Assembly: GCA_037367355.1 (NCBI GenBank)
Contig: CM074696.1
Location: 124,001-188,000 of the forward strand
Source of the DNA: Neoscytalidium dimidiatum
Lineage: Eukaryota; Ascomycota; Dothideomycetes; Botryosphaeriales; Botryosphaeriaceae
Direction of reading: 5' to 3'
Length of the DNA: 64,000 nt
The notes beneath the pieces are model-generated. The model ran no database searches. It saw nothing but the letters and a program-made list of their open reading frames with translations, and was not told where the DNA came from. Both the position numbers and the translations under genes were made by a program. Of the stretch, positions 20,921-31,375 are shown one piece after another. Position 1 is the stretch's first letter, and the number at the start of each line of letters is the position of its first letter.

Positions 20921-22747
20921 TTAGATACATCCTGCCATATAGTTTGCCGCAATGAATCCATGCGTCATGGCGGGACCCAACGTCGATCCTGCTCCTAAGT
21001 ACGTCCGTCCCATGATGCTGGCGGCAGTGTTGCCAATAGCAAACAGGCCCTGTATGACCTCCCCATCCTGCCGAACGACCCTCTGGAACTCGTCAGTGAG
21101 CAGTCCTCCTTTCGTCCCCAAATCGCCGGGCCAGATGGGAATTGCGTAGAATGGTGCTTTGCTCAACGGTCCCATATTCGGATTCGGGCGAATCGCAGGG
21201 TCTCCAAAGAATTGGTCGTAAGCGTTTTCCCCCTTTCCGAAATCCCCGTCGACGCCGTGCTTGCACATCACGTTATAGTCCGCAACGGTCGTCTTCAGTC
21301 CCTCCGCGTCGACTCCAATCTGCCGCGCCAAATCTTCCACCGTGCTCGCCGCAAACACCTTCCCCTCAGCCAGCGCCTTCTTCGGCTTCACTCTCGGAAA
21401 CACAGAGCCAAGCATGTACCTGTTGCGGTGATTCGTGTCCATGATCAACCACGCCGGAATGGCCTTCACCTCTTTATTCCTCGCGTACTGGTCATGCCCC
21501 GCATCGGTGTACGACTGCGCCTCATTCATGAACCGGCGGCCACCAGCATCAACGATGATGCAGTGCGGCCGCGCCCGCTCGATCAGCGCAAAGTGCGGCG
21601 CCCCCGTGACGGGATCGAAGATGGTGGGCCCCCACCACGCGTCATCCAACAGTGCAGTCGCCGCACCAAGCCGTATCCCTTCTGATATGGCATCGCCAGT
21701 GTCGCCTTTTGGAGAGCTCGTCCACTCGGTGCTCGCGGGGCTGGGCAGGAACTTTTCGCGCATGCCCTTATTACGCGCGAACCCGCCAGCAGCAAGAATC
21801 ACGCCACGCCGTGCTCGAACGCTCTCAATCGAACCGGTGCTCGTCCGTAACTTGGCTCCGACGACGACGCCTCCTCCCTCGCGATCCTGGATCAGCTCAT
21901 GCAGGGCTATTTGGGTCCGTATGTCCGTGTTCTGCTGGACGTTCAAGTACAGCAGCTGCGCCACCAACGCGCGCCCCAGGCTCGTCAGCTTCTGGCCGAG
22001 CGCCATCCTCGCGACGATCGGCAGCATCCTCCACGTCGCCTGCGCAAAGGCCCTGGGCGACGACGTGAGGCGCGCGAACAGCGCCGCGTCGTTCGTGTAG
22101 ATGGGCGCGGGCAGCTTCTCCGGCGGCAACAGCTCGCCGCGCGGCCCCAACTTCCTCGTGTCGAACGCGCGCGACTCGATCGTCCTGCCGCCGCCCTCGC
22201 CCATCGCCCCCTCCATCCGCGGGTAGTAGTCCGGGTAGCCGCTGCTGAAGTGGAAGCGGAACCCGCGCGCCTGCAGGAACGCGACCATCGCCGGCCCGTT
22301 GTCGACGAACGCGCGCCGCCTGGCCGGCGACGACGCGGGGCCGACGTCGCCGACGGCCTGCTCGAAGTAGCGGAGCGCGGCGGCCTTGGAGTCGTCCGCG
22401 ACGCCGGCCGCGCGCGAGACCGGGTTGCACGGGATCCACAGGCCGCCGCCGGAGATGGCGGACGCGCCGCCGAGCGTGCGCTCCTTCTCGACCACGAGCG
22501 CGTCCAGGCCGTGCGATTTGGCTCGCAGAGCTGCCGTGAGGGCGCCAGCGCCGCTGCCGATAATCAGGACGTCGGTTTCGTGGTCGAAGTGGGGGCTAGC
22601 TGCCGGCTTTTTCGGTCCTGCTGCTGCGGCGGCGGCGGAGGAGGAGGAGGAGGCGAATGTTTGGAAGCTGCTGGAGGGAATAGCTAGTGGTAATGATATC
22701 TTTCGCCGGACCGCTGCTGTCCGGAGTTTCCCTCGTAGTGGAACCAT
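20921..22747 (-). CDS. FAD-dependent oxidoreductase, 3-ketosteroid-delta1-dehydrogenase / fumarate reductase flavoprotein-like
   Basis: Single-exon gene of 608 residues. The N-terminal 50 residues are basic, then Ser/Ala-rich, resembling a mitochondrial presequence. The dinucleotide-binding motif IIGSGAGAL (about 62-70) is followed by the ribose-binding Glu in VVEKERTLGG and the GGASAISGGGLW loop of the fumarate reductase/KstD superfamily. GVILAAGGFARN and the C-terminal GNTAASIMGRTYLGAGSTLGP segment complete the FAD site, matching the ketosteroid dehydrogenase branch rather than true succinate dehydrogenase. Known of the family: dehydrogenation of cyclic ketones or steroids, or reduction of enoates. 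The substrate here is unknown. It is the nearest neighbour of a Zn2Cys6 regulator on the same strand (23650-25795). Confidence 0.85.
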   Translation of the reverse strand: MVPLRGKLRTAAVRRKISLPLAIPSSSFQTFASSSSSAAAAAAGPKKPAASPHFDHETDVLIIGSGAGALTAALRAKSHGLDALVVEKERTLGGASAISGGGLWIPCNPVSRAAGVADDSKAAALRYFEQAVGDVGPASSPARRRAFVDNGPAMVAFLQARGFRFHFSSGYPDYYPRMEGAMGEGGGRTIESRAFDTRKLGPRGELLPPEKLPAPIYTNDAALFARLTSSPRAFAQATWRMLPIVARMALGQKLTSLGRALVAQLLYLNVQQNTDIRTQIALHELIQDREGGGVVVGAKLRTSTGSIESVRARRGVILAAGGFARNKGMREKFLPSPASTEWTSSPKGDTGDAISEGIRLGAATALLDDAWWGPTIFDPVTGAPHFALIERARPHCIIVDAGGRRFMNEAQSYTDAGHDQYARNKEVKAIPAWLIMDTNHRNRYMLGSVFPRVKPKKALAEGKVFAASTVEDLARQIGVDAEGLKTTVADYNVMCKHGVDGDFGKGENAYDQFFGDPAIRPNPNMGPLSKAPFYAIPIWPGDLGTKGGLLTDEFQRVVRQDGEVIQGLFAIGNTAASIMGRTYLGAGSTLGPAMTHGFIAANYMAGCI

Positions 22748-23649
22748 GAGGCTCGAGATGACGTCCTACGGCGTCCAACGGCGTCGAGCGGTCGGCGAGC
22801 GGTCGTCGAGGCGGGGAACGCAAATGTGGGTCAGGGTCTGGGTCAGGGTCAGGGGAGGAGCTGGTAGATCCGCTCGTTTTTATCCGGTCAGCAGGCGATG
22901 TAAGCGTGACGTTCGGAAGGATGCAGCAGGCGTCCGCTTCCTAAAAGGGGATGCTAAGAGAGCATTGCGGCGAAGCACTCGAAGGCACCTTCCTGGAGTT
23001 AAAAGGGGGGGGGATTCAAAGCTTGCGTGTCAGCGTTGGCCGCTCAGCAGTCGTCAGCTTTCCGCATGAGTACCTTATTCTTAAGCCACTGTCCAGGGGA
23101 TCGGCGCGGATGCTACATCTTCCACGCCTTCCACGCTTTCCACGCTTTCCACGGGGACGTGCACGCGTGTGGCGATCGGATCCCAAGAGGATACAAGGTT
23201 AGCGGCGGTTCGTCAGCTTCAAGAGTCATGCTATTCAAAATTCAATTTTAAGCCACAGGCCTACCGTGGTATTGTACTTGTTACATACCCAGAACGGAAA
23301 TCTCCGTTGCCGTTCGTAGCAGTTGTATAACTGCTAGCGTGACCATCTAATTCCCTTTCGGCCTTCCTGATACGCACACACAATCTTTCTCTCCTCCTTC
23401 TCCTCCTCCTCTTCTCTCTTCCTCTCTCTCCCTCCCTCTTAAGGTCTCCTAAATATAAGGAAAGTCTCCTTAGCAAGCGCTTCTCCGTCGTTATTCGATC
23501 TTTCTCTTGGAGACCACAATTAATTGGGGATATCAGACAGTTGCACTTGCATACAAAGGTCCATCCGATATGAAAAGCTCATTCAGCTGAACTACGGTGC
23601 CACAGCTATTAAAGTACACATGCAAAACACAACGTCGCATCCTTCTCAA
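22748..23649. other. Intergenic region upstream of the FAD protein
   Basis: Promoter side of the FAD-protein gene. It holds a short array of CTTTCCACG-like units (about 23116-23152) and a pyrimidine-rich stretch (about 23385-23435). No gene seen. Confidence 0.55.
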
Positions 23650-25795
23650 TCATCCACTGCCATGCGAATAGCTCGCACCAACCTGCACGTCCGAGAACAA
23701 TGGCGCCTGACCGAAATCACGACCGCTCCATGCCGAGCAGTCGGTCTGCAGGAGATCCGACTCGTTCCACGGCAACGTCTCCTCCAGCATATCTTGTGGC
23801 GACAGACCCAGGTTTTCTCCCGGCCGTTGCCCCTCGTTCCGCGCGACGATCCGCGAAGAATTGACATACGCCTCGGCGATGCCGTACAAGCTGCTGCAGA
23901 GCTCGTACTGGTGCTTGCAAGCATCCACGAGGCTGCTGATCGCCTTCAGGATCTCCAGCGCCCTCTCGAGCAGCCGCACGTCCTCGAGGCTGGGATCGCC
24001 GATGCAGTGCAGGAAGGTCGCGATGTAGGGGGCAAATGAGATGTTGACGTGGACCCTGGAAATACTTTAGTCGAAACCGCTGCGGGCGAGATGTGGGGTA
24101 GCGGAGTAACGTACCATGATGCGAACATAGGTAAAGATTTAGGCCTCAGGAGCGCATACTGGGCGTAGGTCGATGCATGGGCCTGGAGACCTTTCCGAGC
24201 CGCCTCGAAGCATTCCGGCGAGATCACATGCGCAGAGCTCGACCCGCGATGGATTTGGGTGAGAAGAGAGTAGTATGCAACGCCGGCTGGTCCGAAGGTG
24301 ATGTCGAAGGTGTCTTTGTGGTATGCTTTCGAGGCGTCAAGTTGCTGCCATGTGTTATACCAGCAACCGAGCCTCTCTGACAAGCTGGATACGATGGCCT
24401 GTCTCTTCACGAAATCCAGCCTGCGTGCTGCCCGCGAATAGAGCGCCTCGTATATCTGCGCCTGGATCTTCGACAACTCGACGAACGTCGCGAATGCTGT
24501 GTCCCACGGCGCGCGTCCGGGATCTTCCGAGATGGCGGTAGGCTCGACATCGACGTCAAAGTCTTGGATGACCGAGGCCCTTCCGAGGCTCAACACAAGG
24601 CTTTTGTCTAAGAAGTAAATGTGCCAGAATAAACGCCGCACACTGACCGAATCCGGAAAGGGCAAGGATGAGACTTTGGCCTCACGGTGATATCCCAAGG
24701 CGAGGCAATGCCTGGCCGCAATTGACGTCAACCTCCATTGGAGGGATAGAACTCCTGCCATCTGGGCGTGGTTCGCTGCAATGCAGAGTAACAGAGCATG
24801 CTCATACGTGGGGATCGCAGCCACTTCGTAGGTCTCTATTCCAGCCTGAAGATTCCTCGCAGTTGCCGAATAGAGGTTATCAATCTCATTTTGAGGGAGC
24901 TCAGGACGTGGGAAATATTTAAACCCGCTTAGAATGGTGTAAAGCAAAGCGTTCAGTAGGGTAAGGTCGCCAACTGACACAGGCTCGACTGGGAAGTACA
25001 CTCGCTTACACAGCTCCTCGATCTGCTTGCCACATTGTATCGGAAAAAATAGAGTTAAAAGGGAATGTTCATCGGGTACAGTACCTAGGAGACGGATGAC
25101 AAAATCGGCTGGTGGAAGCTCCGCTTTCAGTTGCTCAATAATTGGGGAGGGGCATCGGTGGCAGACTCGTGTTGGATTTGCTGAGGATTCCTGATCTTTG
25201 AGAACATGCCGGAAATTTGACAGCTCATAGAGAAGTCCCGGTGACTGGATTGCGATGTCTGCTTGAAGCTCTTCAATTTGGTTCACGATCATCGCTTGTC
25301 GGCTGAATGATGACTCCCCCTCGAAAGGTATAGAATGATCTTTACAGAGGCTTTCTAGAGTCGATATGCTGTCACTATCAGCTTTGTTTGCAGAGCTGGT
25401 CTTGTTTTTCAAGAGCTCTTCGATAGCAGCGATCCTTTTCTGAAGCTGTTCGAATGACTTGTCGTCGCTGATTAGTACAATTAGTAGGCTCTTCATCCAT
25501 TTCCCATCTTGGTTCCGCAATCTTACTCTCTAGCTTCTTCAGAAGATGACTGGCGCGCAACTGGTTTAGCGGTGCCTGGGCAGGCAATCTTTGATATCAC
25601 GCAATTGGAGCATGGAACGGCTCGATTACATCGTACCTTTGCCAGGTGAGTCAAGCGTTACAGCAGTGCGGAGTGAGGCATGTTTCCAAAGTACCTTCCG
25701 GATGCGACAATTCCTACACTATACAGGCTCAGTTCGGTCAAAACGAATAGTGAATCCGAGTCGAGGTATCTTACCGCTTTTGGAATGACGTTCAT
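23650..25795 (-). CDS. Zn(II)2Cys6 transcription factor with two micro-exons
   Basis: Five exons: 25795-25775 (21 nt), 25718-25695 (24 nt), 25636-25527, 25467-24115 and 24055-23650; introns of 56-59 bp; 637 residues. The joined start is MNVIPKACRNCRIRK then VRCNRAVPCSNCV, giving a perfect zinc cluster (C-x2-C-x6-C-x5-C-x2-C-x6-C) that is invisible without splicing. A short coiled coil follows (FEQLQKRIAAIEELL), then the fungal-specific transcription factor middle homology region (about 190-480) with the RRLFWHIYFLDKSLVLSLGR motif. It acts in the nucleus as a DNA-binding regulator, usually on CGG half sites. It lies between the FAD protein and the ketopantoate-reductase-like gene, all on the same strand; control of either is a guess. 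The target pathway is unknown. Confidence 0.9.
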
Positions 25796-26623
25796 TATTA
25801 ATTGAATTTTTCTTTAAGATACGCGCTTGCGTAATCTCAAAGAAACTGATATTCCGACTACAGTAATTCTTGAGGGTTTCATGGAGCGCGCGGATGAGCG
25901 CATCGCGCGGATCGCGCGGGTTCCTCGGAGTATATATGTGGGAGAGGGCTGTGAAATCGGCTTGCTCACCCCCATGCTTCCGACTTGGCACAAACATCAC
26001 TTCCCCTTTGCTAGCGTTTACTTGAGTGAGTAAAGCGTGCCATCTCGGACAAAATGCGATGGATGAGCCGACCGAACAGCACGCTATGTAAGGCGGCTCC
26101 AAATCGCGGAACGCCGGAACAGCAGAACGCCGAATTGCCACATTATTCTTCCATGCCTACTTTTGATTGAAAAAAGGTCCCGTCCGTATTTATCACCGAT
26201 TTTCCTCTCGCTAGCTCAAGCGAGTTGGAATCGTCAATAAAAGTTGGCCAATGGCAAAACTTTCTTTGCGAAACTTGTTCGAGGGTGACGAATTGCGGCA
26301 CCTTCCACTGCTGCTTCACGCCAAGAACGGTATAGTGATTGCGTGTTGCATGCGAGGAAGATGCACATGCATCCGACCGACCGAGTGCTTGACTAGCGGA
26401 TAGGTAAAAATTGAGATCTGGAATATAGATGACAGATGACATGCAGCCGCATAGCGGCGCGAGCGAAGCTTGACGTAAGGTATGTCTTCCACCATGAACA
26501 TTCTTGCAACACCATCCCGGCAAAAAGGCAGATCGAATCTTGAACACCCTCGCAGTCCATGTGCACACATGTTATTCAACGCGCTCTCTCTCTCTCTCCC
26601 CTCCCTCTCTCTTCCTCCCCCAA
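25796..26623. other. Intergenic region upstream of the micro-exon transcription factor
   Basis: No supported gene. Includes short GCGCGGATCGCGCGG-type direct repeats (about 25888-25920) and a CTCTC run near 26583-26625 beside the 3' end of the next gene. Confidence 0.5.
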
Positions 26624-27974
26624 TTACAACTTCGTCTCCCCCTTGGCCCTCTCCTTCTCCTCCTTCTTCCTCACCTCCCGCATATACGCCTGGCTCTTCA
26701 ACAGCGCATACACCGTCTGCAGCCTCGGCAGCTCCACGCCCCTCTCCCTCGCAATCCGAATGGGCAAGCCCAGGATGACCTCGACCTCCAACGGACTGCC
26801 CCTCTCCCAGTCCAGCAGCATGCTCGGCTTCCCGCCCTTGTTCCGCTCCGTGCTCGCGAGGATCCGGTCCGGCGACGCGAGCCCGCTGCCGGCGAACCCG
26901 CGGCCGCCCAGGATGCGCGGCGCGGCGTCCCAGATCTCCAGCATGACGCCGCGCAGGTGCGCGCGCAGCTCCGGGTCGGCCACCATGTCGGCGTTGGCGC
27001 GGCCGCCCGCCAGGATGGCCGACGGGTTCATGGCCGCGTTGATGGTCAGCTTGTGCCAGCGGATCGTCTGCAGCTCGCGCTCCGTGTGGAACTCGGCGTC
27101 GCGCAGGCCGCCCGGCCCGTTGAGCCAGCCCGCCAGCTGCCGCACGCACGCGTCGCCGCGCTCGCCCAGCGCGGCCAGGTCCGCGGACCGCGTGGTCGAG
27201 GACGAGGACGAGGACGAGGCGGCGGCAGCGTGCGACGCCAGGCCGTCCGTGTACGCGCCCATGCTGATGCGCGTCCAGCGGTTCTGCCGCACGTAGCCGT
27301 GGCGCAGCTGCTCGGCCGAGATGACGGTGACGGCGGAGACGATGGGGTTGCGTGGGAAGCGCGCGCGGTGCGCGGCCTCGATGCCGACGCCGTTCTGGAT
27401 CAGCACGATGCAGGTCTTGCCGGTGCCGGTACCGGCTTCGATGTCGCGCGATACCAGGGGCGCGATGTCCGCGCTGTCGTCGGTCACGTCGGGCAGGGCT
27501 TTGGTCGTGACGATGACGTAGTCCCAGTGGCCGGTGGGCGGCGGGGAGGAGGCGGCGGCGGCGATGGATGGGTAGGTGGCGTGGGGGATGAAGGTGTACG
27601 TGCCGAAGTTGCGGGTTTCGAGGGTCACGCCGGATTGGGCGATGGTGGAGTAGTTGGAACGGCAGACGAGGGAGACATGGATGTTTTTGGAGGGCTGGTG
27701 GCGCGGGGTATGAGTATGCGTGGGTGAGTGGGGATAGCATCAAGAGAGAGGAGGAAAGATACATGTAACAAATGACTCAATCTCGCGTATATATATATAT
27801 ATGAGGAGACGGGACTTACGTGGTGGAGTCGTGAGGCGTAAAAGCAGCCTACTGCGCCGGCACCGACAAACAGGATGTGGATGGGTCTTGAGCTGTCATC
27901 GAATGAGCGATGCCTGCGAAACTCGAGAGACCAAAAAGCGCTTACCTTCCATCCTCGCCTTGGTCGGACGACAT
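26624..27974 (-). CDS. 2-dehydropantoate 2-reductase-like protein (ketopantoate reductase family, PanE/ApbA)
   Basis: Three exons, 27974-27946, 27892-27820 and 27694-26624, with introns of 53 and 125 bp; 390 residues. The start MSSDQGEDG-SSRPIHILF and the Rossmann motif VGAGAVGCFYASRL are only seen after splicing. Conserved family features are YVIVTTKALPDV, LIQNGVGIE and, in the C-terminal helical domain, WHKLTINAAMNPSAIL with the catalytic Lys and Asn. The enzyme family reduces 2-dehydropantoate to pantoate with NADPH in pantothenate (coenzyme A) synthesis. Fungi carry several paralogues, many with unassigned 2-ketoacid substrates, so the precise reaction is uncertain. A Ser-rich insert (about residues 175-190) lies in the linker. 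A TATATATATA run sits in intron 2 (about 27788-27801). Confidence 0.85.
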
Positions 27975-28712
27975 GACTGGATGAACGACAAGGAGATGAC
28001 GGAGCGACAGTTACTACAAAGAGATACAGGACTCAGGGATGCGCAAGGCTATAAGAAGAACCTCGACTGGCGGGGAACTAGAGGTCGCCGAAGCTTAAGC
28101 GTGGCGGCTGATGAAGTGTCAGTTTGATGCAATCGGCAAGCGGCAAGACGTCCAGTCAAGCAAGCAGTCAGAAAGTCTATCGTCCCGGTGGTTGCGCTTC
28201 GTTGTCGTGTCCTCCGATATCTCGCGAAGGCACGAAGTCGTGTCTGGCGCCGAGCTGCGGAGAAGGGCCGGCTCACGGCAAACGGCACACGGCAGACGGC
28301 AGACGGCAGGCGCCCGAGCGACACGGTCGATGGCGCGAGTCGCGTTAAGCAATCGGGGCACAAAGGAACCGAGGTCGGAACCCGCGCCACAGCCCCGGCG
28401 GACGCCTGCATTCTGCCTGTTCTCCGCTCCGCTCCGCCACCAACAAACAGGGAAACGATGCACGGCGCGAATCTAACAGGGGTACAAGGGGACGCCTGAA
28501 TCTTTACAATTTTTTTCCCGGTCGTGATTCTTCGTCATCATCGATTCGTGGCTTTTATTTTTTGTCTCTACACTCTCTTCCCATCTGCTGTACATAAGGC
28601 AGATCTGAGTACATCATGGTATCCACACTAGCGCCAAAGAAATGACAATCCCAGCTAGCCCAAAATTTTCCACAAAAGAATGTCAACGTCCCATCCAATG
28701 AGATCCAGCCAT
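27975..28712. other. Intergenic region upstream of the PanE-like gene
   Basis: Promoter side of the ketopantoate-reductase-like gene and 3' side of choline oxidase. It carries the five-copy heptamer array at 28275-28309. No gene seen. Confidence 0.55.
28275..28309. repeat. Heptamer array (ACGGCAG), five copies
   Basis: Units ACGGCAA, ACGGCAC, ACGGCAG, ACGGCAG, ACGGCAG. Same period as, and similar in sequence to, the arrays at 4656 and 16331. About 300 bp upstream of the PanE-like start. Confidence 0.9.
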
Positions 28713-30397
28713 CTACAGCTTCTCCTTCTGGAGACCCTTCCAGCCCCAGGTCTCGGCAATGAGCTCAGCAGCACGCTCACCAACACCCAGAACAGTAAGC
28801 ATGGGGTTGATGGTCGGCATCTCGGGGAAGACACCGGCGTCGGCGATACGGACACCCGACAGGCCACGGACCTTGAGCTGCGGGTCGACGACGGCGTAGG
28901 GGTCCCTGGCGACGTTGCCCATCTTGGTGGTGCCAGCGGGGTGGTAGACGGTGTGAGCGACGCGGCGTCCGTACTCGCTGAGCTCCTCGTCGGTCTGGAG
29001 CTTGGGACCGGGGGCGACCTCGCGCTTGAGCCACGACTTGAAAGGCTCCTGCTCGGCGATCTTGCGCGCAGCCTTGAAACCGGCCACGAGAGTGGCAGCG
29101 TCGTAGCCCTCAGGGTCGGTGAAGTAGCGGAAGTCAAGAGCGGGCTTGACCGAGGGATCCGCAGACGTCAGGTAGATGCGGCCCTTGGAGCGCGGGCGAG
29201 GGATGTTGGGAGTCATGCAGAAGGCGTCGATGGGAGTGTCGTAGCCCAGGCTGCCCAACCGTTAGTCTTGTCACGCTGGAAATATTGCCTCGTCAGGTGG
29301 ACTCACCGGGAAGTGTTCATGCAGAAGGGAATTTGGTAGCAGTGCATCATGACATCGGCGATATCGCCGTCCTTTCCGGCGGCGTTCGGAGCCTCCCGGC
29401 GCAGGAAAATACCGGCGTCAGAGTCCATGGTGGTCTGGTTCGGGGGGACGGGCCTGTTCAGCTCCCAGATGATGATGGTCTCCGGGTGGTCGAGCAAATT
29501 CTCGCCGACACCGGGCAAGTCGCGGACAACGGGGATGCCCAGGTCCTGGAGCTGCTGCTTGGGGCCGAGCCCAGACAGAAGCATGAGACGGGGGGTGTCA
29601 ACGGCACCGGCGCAGAGAATGGTCTCGGCCTTGGAGCGGAGGACGCGCTTCTCGCCGCTCTGGAGGGTCACGTCGACTCCGGTGACGCGGTCGCCCTCGA
29701 CGTTGACCTTGCTGACCCAGGCGTTGGTCAGAATGGTCAGGTTGGGGCGCTTCTCCTCGTTGCGGAGGATGGGGTGGATGTAGGCAACCGAGGCGGAGCT
29801 GCGGCGGCCGTCGTCCGGGTTGTAGGAGACAGAGAAGAAGCCGACGCCCTGCTTGAGAGCACCGGTGCTGCGGATCTCCTTGTTGAAGTCCTCGATGACG
29901 GGGATGTTCATGGCCTTGGAGCACGACTGGACCCAGTCCTTGCACAGCTGGTTGCGGTGGCGCTCGTGCACGGGCTGGACGGTGTTGCGGAGGTTGTCGA
30001 GCACGCGGGTGAAGGTCTTGAAGTCCCAGCCGGAGCAGCCCTGCTCGAGCCACCTGTCGCAGTCGTACTTGAAGGGGCGGAAGGAGATCAGGGTGTTGTG
30101 CGAGGAGCAGCCACCGAGCACCTTGGCGCGCGAGTGGCGGATGTGCGAGTTGCCATTGGGCTGCTCGGTGGTGGGGTAGTCGTAGTCCAGCTCGCCGCCC
30201 AGCAGGTTGAGCCAGTCCTTGAGCAGCAGCACGCGGTCGTCCATGAAGTCGGAGGGGCCGGCCTCGATCATCAGGACCTTCTTGTTGGGCAGGTACTCGG
30301 ACAGGCGGCTGGCAATGACGCAGCCCGCGGTGCCGCCGCCGACAATGACGAAGTCAAAGTCATTGACGGTGTTGGCGGGCAGCTGGGTGGTCGTCAT
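28713..30397 (-). CDS. Choline oxidase/dehydrogenase (GMC oxidoreductase family)
   Basis: Two exons, 30397-29307 and 29250-28713, with a 56 bp intron; 542 residues, starting MTTTQLPANTV. The splice restores NTSRLGYDTP. FAD-binding motif VIVGGGTAGCVIASRL (about 17-32) and the acid of VLMIEAGPSD; GMC signatures SRAKVLGGCSSHN and GAVDTPRLMLLSGLG; the catalytic end with VAHTVYHPAGTTKMG (active-site His) and MPTINPMLTVLG (Asn). Family knowledge plus the divergent aldehyde dehydrogenase make oxidation of choline to betaine aldehyde, and possibly on to betaine, the best assignment. The C-terminus (KEKL) is not a clear peroxisomal signal. Other GMC enzymes (alcohol or glucose oxidases) are less likely given the partner gene. 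Role: osmoprotectant synthesis or choline use as carbon and nitrogen source. Confidence 0.88.
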
Positions 30398-31375
30398 GGT
30401 GGTGGTGGTGGGCGCGGAGGAGGGTCGCGGGGCGAGGGCTGGCGGCGGCGGTGGTGGTGGTGGTGGTGGAGAGGGACAAAAAGATAAGGGCGCGATAACG
30501 AATGAGAGCAGAGGAGGGAGAGGGGTGCTGGAAGAAGAAGAGAAGGAACCAGGCGGGAGAGGGCGGTACTAAAGAATTTTTGGGATCGAGGCAGTAGTAG
30601 TGGTCGGAGAGCGGAGCTAGGGTCTTGCTCGGAGCACAGCTGGAGCCTCCCCACAGCGTTGGCGTTGCAGACGGGCGATGCTGGACGATGGCACGGCTGT
30701 CAGCCCACCGCGCGGCAGATGGAGCATGTCGGTGAGCATTCCGCGGCGCGGGACTTGCGGGATCGAGGGCCTGGCGATTGTGCGGGCTTGGGTTACGGCC
30801 ACTGGGCCAGCCCTGACAGCCTTAGGGCCCCGGCGCCGCTGATGGCGTTGAAGCTGCGAAGCCCCGGACGCACGCGCACGGCCGAAAGCGCGGCTGGGCA
30901 TACGCCATGCTGCCTCTGGCAAAGACCGCCTGTGCTGTGCTGTGCTGTGCCCGCATGCCGAATTGCCCTACCAGGTTACCGAATCCTTGGAGGGGCGTGC
31001 AGCTGCACGAAAACTTTTGTTTGAATTGGGAGTGCGATCCCGCCCGCCCATTACGCCCGCAAAACGCCCCAAAACACCTCCTTCTCGCCCTCAATCAGCC
31101 CTCAGAGATAAGCACCTCCTCGTCCTGCGCCCTGTCTGTCTGTCTCCAGCGCGCTATCGTCCTCGACCGTGACCCGGCCCACGCTGCCTCGCATCCGGGC
31201 CCTCTGTCGCCCGCCTATCGCCCCGCGCCGCATCCCAGCAGCACAAGCTCTTCGAGCTGCTGCACCCCTCCCTACCGTTCCTGCAGCTCCTGCTCCTCCG
31301 CTGCTCGCCGCTCTCTGCCGCCGCCGCCGCTGCCGCCGCTCACCCGCTCCCTCGTCTGCACGCGCTTTCACCACC
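30398..31375. promoter_or_regulatory. Divergent promoter of the choline oxidase / betaine aldehyde dehydrogenase pair
   Basis: 978 bp between the two start codons. It includes a GGT/GGC-rich tract next to the choline oxidase start, several TGTGC-type pentamer repeats (about 30928-30948) and a CT-rich leader before the aldehyde dehydrogenase start. No gene within it and no recognised operator. Confidence 0.65.

Noticed and set aside
26504..27727. 407-codon plus-strand frame over the PanE-like gene
   Set aside because: Antisense shadow caused by high GC at third positions.
29285..30487. 400-codon plus-strand frame over choline oxidase
   Set aside because: Antisense shadow of the GMC gene; Gly/Val/Ala-rich and without recognisable motifs.
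31169..31375. In-frame N-terminal extension of betaine aldehyde dehydrogenase resembling a targeting peptide
   Set aside because: No ATG in that frame; the ATG at 31376 fits the family start.
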